DNA from: Baylisascaris procyonis
Lineage: Eukaryota; Nematoda; Chromadorea; Rhabditida; Ascarididae
Assembly: GCA_037389465.1 (NCBI GenBank)
Contig: JAZARR010000167.1
Location: forward strand, 1,302,001 to 1,366,000
Direction of reading: 5' to 3'
Length of the DNA: 64,000 bases
This document shows, one piece after another, positions 38,282 to 50,127 of this stretch. The position numbers and the translations under genes are program-made. The notes under the pieces were generated by a model that saw only the letters and a program-made list of their open reading frames with translations, did no database searches and had not been told where the DNA came from. Each line of letters begins with the position of its first letter. The first letter of the stretch is position 1.

Positions 38282-39740
38282 ACCCTCCTGCTCCCTTCCC
38301 CGCTTCTTTCTTCCATCCTCTCATCTAACCTCATCGCTACCTCTCTTCGAGTTCCATTGTAAGATGTCTACGTTACAATAATACCACGACCAAACAAACA
38401 TGATCGTTTCCAGGAAAACACATTTTTCGGCATAATCGAATCTTGCGGGTTTGAGGCGAAAGAATTTTCACTCTAAAGGAGACAGTCAAGAGAAATTAGC
38501 AATTTTATAGTAAAGCAGGTAATAAGTATTATTTTTTGCAAAACGTGGTAATGACTTTCCCATTTGGGTAGAATTCTGGGAATCTATTTCTTGAGATTTT
38601 CAACATTTTGTGGTTTGACGTTTAGTTGTATTCGCATTAGGCTCTTTCTGAGTGCTCTTTAAGATTTTCGCAGTTCTATTTCGTCCCAAATTTACCCATC
38701 TTTCATCTTGAACGTTCTTCCTTTGTTCTATTCTTTTCATCATCTTATTCCTGTTTTTTTTGTTGAGCGCTGCCATTTATCAACGATAAGGAGAACTGAT
38801 TTTGAACATATGCGAGACTAGCAACCCTCCCCCCTTTTTTCCCGTATTTTGGGATTTCAGTTGCAGATGTCATTTGTTGCTGTCGGTGATTAGAAGAGAC
38901 CTGAGTTATACGATGTGATGGCTAAGAGTAGCAGGAATCTACCAGCCACTCCTTCGCAATAGAGGTAGGGAGGGGATGGGGGCTGGGAAGGAAGGTAACT
39001 TACTAGCCATGGATTTTTTGAATGCGGTTTTTGCTGCATAAGCAGTGCCTCTTTTTTAGTCGTTTCGAAGGTAATCGAGAAATGACGAGTTCCGAATTTT
39101 TGTTTGTGTTGGTACATCGGGATTTTTCAATCTCTTTGCATTTATACGTTCCTTCAAAATTTAGTTTTTTTAAAAATCACCCTTATTAACGAAGCTTTCT
39201 CATGTAACAGTTGCTGCTATGATTGAGGTCTGTTTTCTCTTCCTCTCCTTCCCCTTCTACCCCGCACCCCCTCCCCCCCCACCCCACCTCTTCCTCTAGC
39301 ACTCCTCCATCTCTCTTAATTAGACTAAAGCATTTTTTCTCTCAATAAAGCTTTATTTTATATGACTATGGGGATGTTATTCTCTACTAATACCATTCTT
39401 ACGATGTCGATAATATATTGCCGCGATTATTTTTATTGTTTTTTCTTCATTTCCTGTTGAGCTAAATAATTAAATTAGTTAAGAGCTGCTAACTTGTCCT
39501 AGTCCTCTATTATTGGACATATTTTAAATGCCCTAATTGTGCTAATGATATGATTCTTTCCGTCTTATTCGGTTGCTGAACGCAGAAAATACAGGTATAT
39601 AAGTATTATCGGTTTTTGATTAATGTAGAAGGAATGATACCTGTAATTTCTGCCTTCGAATAACCTGAATTCATGCAAACACTTTTACTTGCACAATGTT
39701 TTTAGAATATCTCACAATTAAATATGTTGATTTGAATTAT

Positions 39741-39742
39741 AG
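39741..39742 (+). promoter_or_regulatory. Candidate spliced-leader/5' UTR acceptor for SPATS2
   Basis: TTTGAATTATAG ends 28 nt before the SPATS2 ATG and fits a nematode 3' splice site. No upstream coding exon is apparent. Confidence 0.4.
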
Positions 39743-39770
39743 ATTTCCGGCTTATATCTAAAAGAGAGGC

Positions 39771-42700
39771 ATGTCATCAGCTGCAGCTCAGTATCGCAAT
39801 GAGAAGAAACGTATGGAGGAGGCTGTTGCACGAGTACGCGAGGTGGTGCATTCAGCATCGAAAAATGATATAATTCTGGCATTGCACAACTTCGACCTTG
39901 ATGTCAACAGGACTATTCAAGCTTTTTGTGATGGTAAGTTTTGTTTATTTGTTGCTCTGTATCAAATATTTATCCATCTACCTGCACTTTTTGTCCTCAA
40001 TTCGTCGGTCCGACTGTGTCGTGGCAGGTTTAAATTTTTTCCTTAGTGAAATAGGTAATCAGGATCGGGTCAATATCCATAGCAATAAACGTGTTGAAAC
40101 TCATTGAACAAAGGCCCAAAAATTTCAAAAAATCTGATTTCCCAACATCCGATACGAATGGAATATATAAATGATTGAGTTTATTATTGGCTAATGCTTT
40201 TATGTTTATATTTCGTTAGTGATTATTAGTATAGAAGGCTTTAAGATGGAGCACAGAGTGCGCTGGATTCTTGGGAGCGTACCGGATCGAGCGTTAGCAA
40301 AAAGAAGACTCAAAAGAAGAAGAAGGTTCGTTTCGAGTTTGAACTTTTCCTACTAAAAACATGGAGTGCTTAACTCTCAGTTTTTGCTATTTACCTGATT
40401 ACACTGTTTATCTGGAGAGGATCTTTTATGTTTATTAAAATTTTATGGGAGCTATTAGTTCGGAAAGAACTTCATTGCACATAACTCGTACCTAAATTCT
40501 CAGCTGATTTGCTAATCTTTTTTCATTTTACCTTTCCTCGTGCCTTATCACCGATCTTACTTCAGTAAATTAGGATCACCTCTTTTCGTTTCCTTCTCTC
40601 TTACATTTCGTTTTGAAGAAAACCGTTTCGGAGAGCTTATTTGAGTTGGAATGATTTCTTCGCTGTCACATATACCTTCACTAACGCTGACATGTCCCAT
40701 CACTTTGCCATTGCCATTTCGCGTTTAAACGTCATAAAAACAGCATTAATGTTTAAGATGGATCGCAGATGTGATGCCTGGACATATGCGCCATTTTTGG
40801 GGAAGAGTTGCTGAGTAACCGTCATAGCGGGCGCACTCAGTACAGTGGGTGGGGAAAGAGCCTGAAAATTCTGTTATTGTAAAATTGCCTAATCACATGA
40901 CGAACGGGGAGAGAAGGTGCTTTGATTGGAATCCGTTGTCACTCTTTTAAGAGCGACTTTTATGAAGTAGTTTGATAATGAATGAAGCGTAATGTTATTT
41001 AGGAGACGGGGTTTTGGAGCCCAACTTATTTAAAGTGTAAATGCCTGGAGAGTCGCCTCTTTTCTTTGTATGTCATTGCCTCCCTTCATCGTGATCGTGC
41101 GCGGCTCAGTATGGTTCCTTGTAATAAAGCATGTGTAAGCCCACACGTACGCTACACTCAGACACACAGACGCACGCTTGTACACATATAAAAACATCAT
41201 CGCAGTCAGTCAGCTGTCATCGTAATTTATGAAAGGTATTACCTCAATTAGCAGCTCTAAAAAGTTTGAGAAATGCCACAGTTGCCTAGAGCATTCTACG
41301 AAACTATATCCTATGGAAACTATGAGGGGAAACGTGGGTGAGTGGGCGCGTATCTCTATGATCCAAGTTTTCCTTTGTTCAGTATGTCCGTTTCATTTTA
41401 TATTCTCGCAGACATTTTCTTTTCTTTCTTGATATCCTTCAAGAGTTCAGGCATCAGCTGTACCGGTGGTTTCGACGGAGACAGCTCACTCGAAGCAGCA
41501 ACCGACACCAACGACCGCATCCAACGGAAATGTTGACTTCAGCGATCACTCATCTCCGGCATCTAATGGTTGGTCTTTTTGTGTTATTATTCGACTTGGA
41601 TTTATGACATAACACTTCGGTATTGTTTGCGAAGGATGTAATCCGCTTAGAAGATTATTTTTTATTCATTAATGCACAATTATTGGCAAGCATCCTTCGG
41701 CATTCGTTTGAAATGAAATTGCAATTATTCTTTTATATCGTCACCAATTTTGAAGGTGATGTGAAAACAGCATCAACGGCGATACTGTCTTCGGCATCAG
41801 TGTTTGTTGACGATGCACGACCATCGGCGGTCAATCAGAAGACCTCCTTGGTACCCAGTCAACTGGCGAATTCATCCCATCTGACCAACTTCCATGCCCT
41901 CAATGACGACCAAAAGGATAAAAGTATGTGCTTTGGCTAAATAAAATATAGGTTCTTGGAAATTGAAAGAGGATAACAAGATAAGCAAACATGAGTTAGA
42001 AAGAATTAAAGAGTACGCCTGTTTTATCGCTATTGCGGGTGTTCTTTTCCGCCATCTCTTGGTGAGGCAGTACTGCTGTACAGAGTCCGTTATGATCCAT
42101 ATAAAAACTTGGAGGATATTCCATGGAAAAAAACGCTGAAGTTAAAGACAGTGCGAAGCACAACAGTGACGCCGAGCATGGAAAAAACGAAATCATTGCT
42201 GATGTAATTCTTAGGGATGGGGATGTGAATGACTACTTTTTAAGATTCCCGCAGAATCCTTGCAGAAACTCTTCGGAGTTAAATTCACTCGCCATCCCCC
42301 TTCTCCTTCTTTTCTTCTCTATGGTTGTATTTAAGCATCCGTGAAACTTTGATATTGATGTGATTATTATTTCCTTCACCATTGACTTTAGTTTGATTTA
42401 AGAATATCATTTGATTGCCATTGAAAGAGGTGCTGAAACTTTAGTTTTTTTTATTACTTTAATTTTTTTGAAGTTACTGGAGTATTGAACTTGATTGTCC
42501 AATTGAAAATCAGTGCACATTTTGCTAACTTTTTACCCCAACTTAATCCCTCACAGCTTTACGAATCGTGGGCAGTGAACTTTAACATATTCCACACATG
42601 AATGGTAGTTCAGGTTTTGGAGACGTTCACAGTAAACCTAAGGGGGAGGGGGGGGGGAGAGGAGGGCGTGTGTTGTCAATACAACCCTTTTGAACAATAA

Positions 42701-45700
42701 CCTATGAAATCAATTGCTTTCATTTTTGGCGAGTTTTGGTGAGTGAGCTGTGCTTTGAATGGTGCATACATTGTTGGGTATAGACATGCAAATATTTACA
42801 TGTAGATGTGGGCAGTGATGTAATTTTGCATCGTTTCAGTGCTTTCAACGGAAATCTCAAGCTTGAAGGGCCACGGGGTTGAGATCGATCAGATAGAGGC
42901 TGCGTTCGAGAACGAGCTCTCGCTGGCTGAAGAGAATGTCCGCAGTGTGTTTAAGGTTTGTTTCATTCATTCCTTCTATCTTTTCATATTATACATTCGG
43001 TGCGTCATAAAAAACTGAGTAAATTTTTCGTATTTGTCTAAACTTTGTGCAAATTTGTACAGAGGAAAAACAAGTAATGTTTCTAGCAAAAAATGAGCAA
43101 TTAAAAAAACTCATAATGGTCGTTTTTTTTTTTTCAAGTTAAAGGCTCGAATCTGCGCATATTCAAGTGTTTAGTGATAGCCAACAATTCTCGTTTTCTT
43201 AAGTTTTTAAAAATCAATAGGTGAAGAAAAGCGGTTTGATGTTGGATTGATTTCAAGGTAAGGTTCTTAAGGTTGAGTTTCATTAATTTGCTATGAGGGC
43301 GATAGATGTACCTCCGTATTTGGTTTACGATGAATGTACTCATGCTGGAGCAAGGGAATAAAAAAGAGTGGTGATGGAAAAGAGATATTTTCTAGTTGTT
43401 GAATATTTCATGTGACTATTGTATCCTCAGTTATCCAATACTTTGTCATCCCTCAATTCAGCTGGCTAGTTCACTTTTTTAGAAAGTGAATTTTTTAAGG
43501 ATCGCAATTATACGAGGATACCAGAATATCGGTATGGAGCTGAGCGGAATATTTGTGACGTGATGTGGGCGTCCCACCTTCTCACCTTTTGCTTTCTAGT
43601 TGAGGACTTTCATCCCTTAAGCCACTTATCGCCCACTTTGATTTATTGTGTTTTTCTCTATCCTTCAAGTAAAAAATCTGTGCTTTGAGGGTATTCGTCA
43701 GCTACTAGCTGATCGAGAAAGCCATCTTCTTGCCGAGTTGAAGCGTGCTCATGATGATGGTGCACGTGTACTCAATGAACGTCGTGTATTGGCATGTGAA
43801 CTGTATGAGCGTGCATTACGTATCGGTGCGATGAGTGAACGTGAACAAGCGGAACTTCGTGATGAGGTGGTAATGTTCACTGCACAGACGGCTGCCGAGA
43901 GGGAGATCGCACATGCTAATAGATTCCTCTACGACAGTGCATCACTTATTAAATTGGTCAAGAATTTTGGACAAGGTAAGTAAGACTTTTCAATTTGTTT
44001 CTATGAAAGAAAAGTAAAGCTTCCATGGCTGAAATTTTAGATTGGCAGATGTCTAGCACCTTCACCTGTTCACCTGAGCTGAGGTGAGAGGGGGGAGGGT
44101 TGAAAATTTTCCGTTGTTACGTTTAGTGACTACAGTGGTATGGCATTTATCCTAAATCATTTTGGATCACCGATCGGAGGGAAGTTATTGCAGTTGTGAG
44201 CGTGAAAAGTTTGCTGAGCGGTCCATCGACGGGAGTATCAACGGCGACGCAGCAGGCGGCATGTGCAATAAAGCATTCTACAAGCCACTCGTCCATTGTT
44301 AGCTCTCTCGGTGAGGACTCAGGTCTCGGCCAAGTCAGTCCCGTCACCAACGGTCTCTTTTCCCTTTTCTTTATTGCTTGATGAGTACGCTTCATTCTTT
44401 TCCAGCTTTTTCTAAACTTTCATAAAGCCGTAATAAATCTGTTCATCATCGCGATGCTTCGTCTATGGGTTCTCTTTTTCCTCTGCGGGGAATGTTATCG
44501 TATGTTCAAGCTGGAGAAATGAAGCTGCCTTCTTCCCTTTGATGTTGTAAAAAACAGCTTTATCTTCATTAGTCTAGAAATGGTGCCAAATATTTAAAAG
44601 GGAATTTGGCTGCGGGTTTCACGGCGCTGGTTTTCGAGTGTAAAACTTACTGCAGAAGTGAGTTTAATTTTGCTAGAAAACAGGAGCTTATTAGTTGCCG
44701 ATGGTCACCTTGCCGGTCCTCTAAGTATCTCTTTCGTACACGATCATCATGAGGGTTTTGTCGTTTCAGTTGTCAGCATGTGATACTCGGTAAATCTATT
44801 TGCTTAAGCAATGTATTAGTGCTGCTGCGTTGGTTAACTGAGGTATACGGCTATGCGGTATATGAGATCGGTAAATTATATAGATGGTGATAGAGTTGGG
44901 GATAGAATATAGGATGTGAACAGCATTTGCGGTGTCCGCGTCACACGTGTTTGCATGGCACCGTTGCATGCAACAACGCCTGCACTCTATTTGCTAGTTC
45001 TAATCGCATTGTAATTTGCGGATCAGGCTGAGGTCAAGCTTTGCTCTCACATCCTATCGCATTTCTTCTTTATTTTCTTTTTATTTGAGCATGTATACTT
45101 TCATTTCTCTTCTTCACTTTTTCCTGTGACGGTATTGGCTCTTAAGTAGGGTTTCACAATTTGAAAGCTTTCGTTTGGTTTTTCAAGGTGTTGCGATCAT
45201 AGTTGTGTGATCGCAAATTCCAAATTCTCAGTTTTTTCGTCCCTCTCATCCCTTCCCCATCCTCCTATCAGAAGTTAGTTTCCTCGGTGGAATCGCTTCT
45301 TCGCTAAAACTTCGCCCTTTTTATCCTCATCGTGGCATTTTTTTGGCAAAAGCTTGCAAGGTCTTTTTTCACCTGAATTCACCTGAAAAGAAAATTTTCA
45401 AGTTTTTTTTTTGAAAATTTGAGGAAACTTTCATTCCTTTTTTTCCTTCCCAAATTTTGGAAAATGATTTATTTGAATTTCAATAATGTGACATCTTTGT
45501 TATTTTCAACTCAACTCCAATTTTTTGTGTGCTGAATTAGGTTGCAGTTGTGTTATTATTCTTATTTAAGAGAAACATGTGGTTGAAGTCTCGAACGGTG
45601 GCATCTGTATGAAGTCGGATGCACTTTCTGCAGACGAGCTAGCTGATTTGAATAAGAAACTGCAGGAGACACTCAAAGCACAGGTGGGTTACTAAGTTTA

Positions 45701-46521
45701 TATTTTCGTAAGTCAGTGGAAGGCCGAGAAAAGAGTGAGAGGTGAGTTCTATCCCAGAGTTTCCTCTGAAAATTGATGTCATCGACTCCTTTGAATTTGC
45801 TCTGTCGTGTAAACGGTGTATTCTTTGCTTCATTAGACACTCAGTAATTTTTTGGGTTTGCATGGAAAGTGGTGAAACTTGCTTGCCCCTTTATTTGCGT
45901 ATTGCAAAACAGTATATATGGGTGATAATATATATGGTACTCTGATAGCTGTCCCTTTATTATGGTACGATGTACATGGTGCCCTTGCGTATTTTGTATC
46001 GGTAACTAGGTTTCCGTCGTTATTGCTGCTACCTTTTTGAAGGATGTTCTAACCGAAGCAAATTTCTTTATTTCTTATTTCAGGACCTTCCAAGGTGTAT
46101 TATTTTCATAGGGCATTTAGTCGAATGTTGACTAGCTACTCCTTGATTCAAAGCATGATTTTGTTTGGATTATCGGCTTCCTTTCTTGTTAGATGAATTA
46201 ACTCTGGCACACTTTTACCCGTATATTCGAACGTTGCGAATTCGGATTCCCCTGCGGAACATTTCTTTTATCGGTTGCCTTACCTGTGTCATCATTTCCG
46301 CTGTAAGCGGGTCTATAGTCACGATTACTGCATTTTTACTTATTGTATAAATAGTTTTGCAATTGAAGGGTATCGATGCATCGGTTTTATCGGGCATAGG
46401 ATCAGGTACAATGCCGGTTAGACGCCGTCTAGCAGGACCACGTGGTGGCGGTAGGGGTGGAAATTCGACTCGCAGAGGAGCACCAGTTCGTGTACCACAA
46501 TTGTCGATCCTACAGTCATAG
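39771..46521 (+). CDS. SPATS2: SPATS2/SPATS2L-like protein (UBA-like, coiled-coil, RGG tail)
   Basis: Nine exons: 39771-39933, 40246-40325, 41451-41568, 41756-41923, 42840-42955, 43690-43975, 44194-44352, 45589-45683, 46369-46521 (TAG). All phases close; 445 aa (human about 545). Residues 12-73 match the N-terminal UBA-like block (ARVREVVHSASKNDIILAL, NFDLDVNRTIQAFCDDG, ALDSWERTG) followed by a KKKTQKKKK run. Residues about 178-310 form the helical central domain (EAAFENELSLAEENV, QLLADRESHLLAELKRAHDD, ending VKNFGQ), parallel to the human AFAELESCLMDREVALLAEM..FGQ segment. The C terminus is basic with GPRGGGRGG. Family members bind RNA or nucleoli, and the mechanism is unclear. Exon 7 has a stronger in-phase donor at 44310/44311, and exon 4 an in-phase alternative acceptor at 41770, so isoforms are possible. 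Exon 2 and exon 6 acceptors (TTTAAG, TTTGAG) are non-consensus but phase and homology fix them. Confidence 0.88.
42641..42668. repeat. G-rich tract in SPATS2 intron 4
   Basis: AGGGGGAGG followed by a G-run and GAGAGGAGGG on the sense strand. At least four runs of three or more G lie in under 30 nt, so the pre-mRNA could form a quadruplex. Confidence 0.6.
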
Positions 46522-46785
46522 CTATGTGATGGATATCACATCGAATTATATCTCTTTCATGTATCCTCTTTTGATATCCTTAAAGAGTTATGCATATGAA
46601 ATAATTATTCAAAGTTTTATTGCTCTCTTTATATTTGAATGATGAGGAGGAAATTTGGTCATTAAAACTAATCTGATATACAAGAAGTTAGCGGTGGGTT
46701 TTTTTGTAATCGATCGGTACGGAAAGGTATTATAAGCTGAATTTCATACCTCGCTCGCGAATATAAAATCGCTGAAGGTACAGGT

Positions 46786-46910
46786 AGGAAGTCATTTTTG
46801 ACATATTGCCAACCAGCTTAATCAAAGATGTGATCAGGAAGTTACGTTGGCATATTGTTAAAGGTGCAATCAGGAAGTCATGCTTGGTATGCTGCCAATC
46901 AGTTTGGTCA
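46786..46910. repeat. Degenerate tandem repeat, about 40-50 bp unit
   Basis: Three copies start with AGGAAGT(C/T)A and continue with a TTGGCATATTG / TTGACATATTGCC-like segment. Spacing is irregular because of deletions. Confidence 0.6.
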
Positions 46911-48436
46911 AACTGCTAAATTTAGAAAATAATTTTTCGGTTTGACTGTGAAGTTGTGGAACTTTTCTGTTATTATGCCTGCCTCTTTACTCTTATGTAT
47001 TGCCGGAAGAATATATGTATTATATGGGTGGTAACATATCTCTGGACAGTCAAGAGAATTTGAAATAGCTCAAATTGGGACCGCTTATACGATTAGAGCA
47101 CCTCTGTAGTATAGCTTATAGTTTTAGAGCCTTGCTACTTTATAACTCCTATGGTTGGGGGAGGGGGGCACATCAAATTTTATTAATATCTAAATCAAAG
47201 GATTCTTTAAATTGCATTGTCATTTCATTTGTTATGTCGATGGTGGCTAGTTATTTTCTCATCGGCTAAATTCGATGAAACTCTTTGTGAAGATATTGTC
47301 GGTGATCGATGATACTTGATTGTGCAGTACAGTTTCTTGGCCATATGTGCCTTCTACGAGTCATTTTCAGGATTTTTAGCGACCTCATTTTCCTTCTCAT
47401 CTCTTATGAAAATAGGAACTAGATTTTGCGCATTGCGTCGATCAGCTCATTTAATTATGTTGTCTGCTTTCTTCACTCTGCGCGGCGTTCTTTCTTGATT
47501 TCATTGTTGAGTTGACGTGACTGTTGCATTTCGAGATGATTGATACCGTTTGAGCCCGAGCCATTTCGCTAATGGTGATCGGGAAGTTTGTTTACCTTTG
47601 AAGGTATGGAAGGTTGTTTACTCTTCGAAAAAGGCTGGTATTATTTAAACAATCGAGGTAGCAATGAGGCTTTTTATCGGAAATTAAACATAAACTCGAT
47701 TAATTAGCATTCGGGAGATTCGACGTTGGATATATTTGAAGGCAATAAAGCAATATGCGTTACTCAGTTGCGTTGTTGTTTTTTTTTTTGTTTTTTTTAC
47801 AAATAAAACGTTGTCAACATTGTGCGCCTTAGATTTGCTGCTCCTTTAATATATTGTGATGCGTCTCCGTTTTTGAAATGTTCATCCGATTATGTCTCAT
47901 TTGAATATGCTTTTTTTTAAAAGTTGCATTATTTTTAAGCGTTCCAGTTAACGCAAACACTTTTTTTTTTCTTTATATAATTATTATTCTTTAATTTAAC
48001 TGTCACTTGCTGTATTCTCTCAGCATTTCGTTTTATCTCTCTTTTCTTGTTGTATTATTTTTGAAGAAAGAGGGAAGCTATTTTATTTAAAGATTTTATT
48101 TCAATGCTATTAACGAGTTAAGCATTGTTTGGGTAATTCTTGTCGATACTTTGCTTAGAACTTTTTGAAGTTGTGAGATGAGATTTGGGGGATTATAATA
48201 CTAGGTAGTGATCAGTAACGGAGTGATAAAACGAGTTCGGCATAGAGAAAGGTGTGTATGTTACCTGTTTAATTGTTGAAGTAATTGAATGCGTACGTAG
48301 ATTCTAAATCGTTGAGCAGTTCAAAGTCCCTTTATTTGGCTATTCCAGTTTAATGTTAATAAAAATTGTGCTCAAAATGCACAAGAATGGTTTGCATATT
48401 TCTAAGGAGTTTTTGCACACAACTCCGAGAACAAAG

Positions 48437-48503
48437 AGGGTGGTAATGGGGGGAGGGAGGTCGGAGGGGAGGGGGGGGAGGGGAGAAAAAGAGGGAGAGG
48501 GTG
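48437..48503. repeat. Strongly G-rich block, quadruplex candidate
   Basis: About 65 nt of nearly pure purine with at least seven runs of three or more G, including runs of 6 and 8. It lies between SPATS2 and the candidate minus-strand gene. Confidence 0.8.
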
Positions 48504-49714
48504 AAAGTTTGAATTAAATTTAGAAACGATGTTCATTGTGGGGTTTATTATGTTCATAAAAACTATTCATATGGAATGTGTTGATGTTGATAAATTACAC
48601 TATTTGTGCTATTTGAACGTTTCAAACACTTCACTGTGATTTAAAGAGGGACGTGTGGTTACCTCTCGTTGCTTCTCGTGTCTCAATTGTGCCCATCGCC
48701 ATTATTGCTTCATTTTCTTCTCTTTCTTTCTCTTTCAGTTCCCATTTTATTAACCTGCCTATTATGAAGAGGGGAGATTGTTTAATTTGACTTTATTTTA
48801 TTTTCTTTTTATCTTTTTTGATAGTTCTTATCAAATGTTGCAATGCTTCATAGTTTTATTTTGTTCTCGATGTAAAATTGTATTGATGATGCACGACTGT
48901 CAGGTAGTTGTTCTACGTTATATGCGAGTTGTAAAATTCAATTGGCTAAAGTTCCTGAACTTAGCCTCAGGATCTAATATCAGCCGATTGAAGTAAACAA
49001 ACGTCTCACCTTCCATGTGCATATAGAAGATATGAAAGTCGATGATATTACGGTTTGTTTGTTACCTTTATTAGTTCGTGGCTACCCCCAGAAAATTATA
49101 ATTTTTACCATATACTGGGGGTAATTTATTTCAAAGGAATTTTAGCCCTTTTTTTTCTTCATTGAATATTCAATAAAAGTAACAGATATTATTAATCATT
49201 TACATGAGAAGGTGTAGTTTAAATGCAAAGTTGTATTTGACGCTACTCTCGTTTCTCTTTTCGTTCTATCCCATCGAATATACCCCACATAGGCGATCGT
49301 CATCATTAAATGAAGCAATTTAATTCGACACTGTTCTCGTTTATCTTTAATTTCGTTCTTTTCTTGATATTAAATGTTTTCACTCTTAGATTCATTTATT
49401 ACAATTGTTTCCACAAATTATGGTTTCATATCTGAAATGAGTTTTTTCCGATCTAAATATAGCAGAAGAGGGGGAATTCAAGTGCTCATTGAAGAGAATG
49501 ACTGCAAAGAGGTTTCATCTAAAGTTATAAAGAAAGAGGTTCAAGCCTTCAAATGGCGTTCAAGCGTACCAAACATCTCAATGGCGTTATGTTGCTGAGT
49601 ACGCAAACATTCAAAGCGGTTAGGTGCTCGCTGATAAAATGGTGTTCTCATCGTGGAAGTGAAGTAATGGGTTTTGTTTGAGCCTCAGGTAATGGGTGCC
49701 AGAGGGGTCAAGCG

Positions 49715-50127
49715 TCACGAACACGACCCTGAAACCTGAGCGGAACTTGTATTACGAGATTCTTCAGGTATGCGTCCCAAAGGTGTGCTAAAGTGCCAGA
49801 CATGAGTGCCAAAGGTCAAATAACATGAGCGACGGAGTTTCTTGCTGCGTTATAGATCCACAATTTACAATATAATAATAACGCCGACACCAATCATAAG
49901 CCGTACAGTATGCCATCCAACGATCTCGTCTAGCAGATGTGAAACCAAAATTTTTCCATTTTATTGGCACTCGGCCAAAGAATTTTCAAAAATTGAAAAA
50001 TATAGCCGGCAGCTTAACGAGAGAGGTCATAACCAATTCACGTTTACTCACCTCGAGATGTATCCGATATCGAAAGTGACAATGAAACATTTTTCTTGCT
50101 AATTCTCCTTGTAAAACTCTGTATCAT
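49715..50127 (-). CDS. Candidate small gene: basic N terminus plus one membrane segment
   Basis: Three-exon minus-strand model with matching phases: 50127-50052 (ATG preceded by AAAATTAG, donor GAG|GTGAGT), 49929-49869 (acceptor TCTGCTAG, donor ATT|GTAAAT) and 49787-49715 (acceptor GCACTTTAG, TGA end). It gives about 69 aa. The N terminus (MIQSFTRRISKKNVSLSLS) is basic, hydroxylated and free of acidic residues, like a mitochondrial presequence. It is followed by SDTSRDEIVGWHTVR and one hydrophobic segment (LMIGVGVIIIF). A small inner-membrane protein is possible, but no family was recognised. An alternative last exon at the TTTCAG ending at 49733 also keeps frame. The gene lies in an A-rich + strand pocket, as expected for minus-strand transcription. 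Confidence 0.33.

Larger units (their letters stand above)
17669..39740. other. 22-kb gene-poor interval between divergent genes
   Basis: No protein family was recognised on either strand between BPNT2 (leftward) and SPATS2 (rightward). ORFs are short and T- or A-biased. The interval holds several microsatellites, purine/pyrimidine tracts (22167-22285, 24788-24890), structured repeats at 25368, 29219 and 35484, a probable decayed non-LTR retrotransposon end (30432-30880), and GC-richer patches near 20170-20330, 23140-23340 and 34900-35220. From about 18.9 kb the + strand is consistently T-rich. One minus-strand open stretch (18414-18675) looks coding-like and is listed separately. Confidence 0.6.
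46522..49714. other. Intergenic region downstream of SPATS2
   Basis: T-rich sequence without a recognised gene. It includes a degenerate three-copy repeat (46786-46910), T-runs near 47781-47792 and 47960-47972, and a strongly G-rich block (48437-48500). The ORFs here are short and show no splice partners. Confidence 0.55.
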
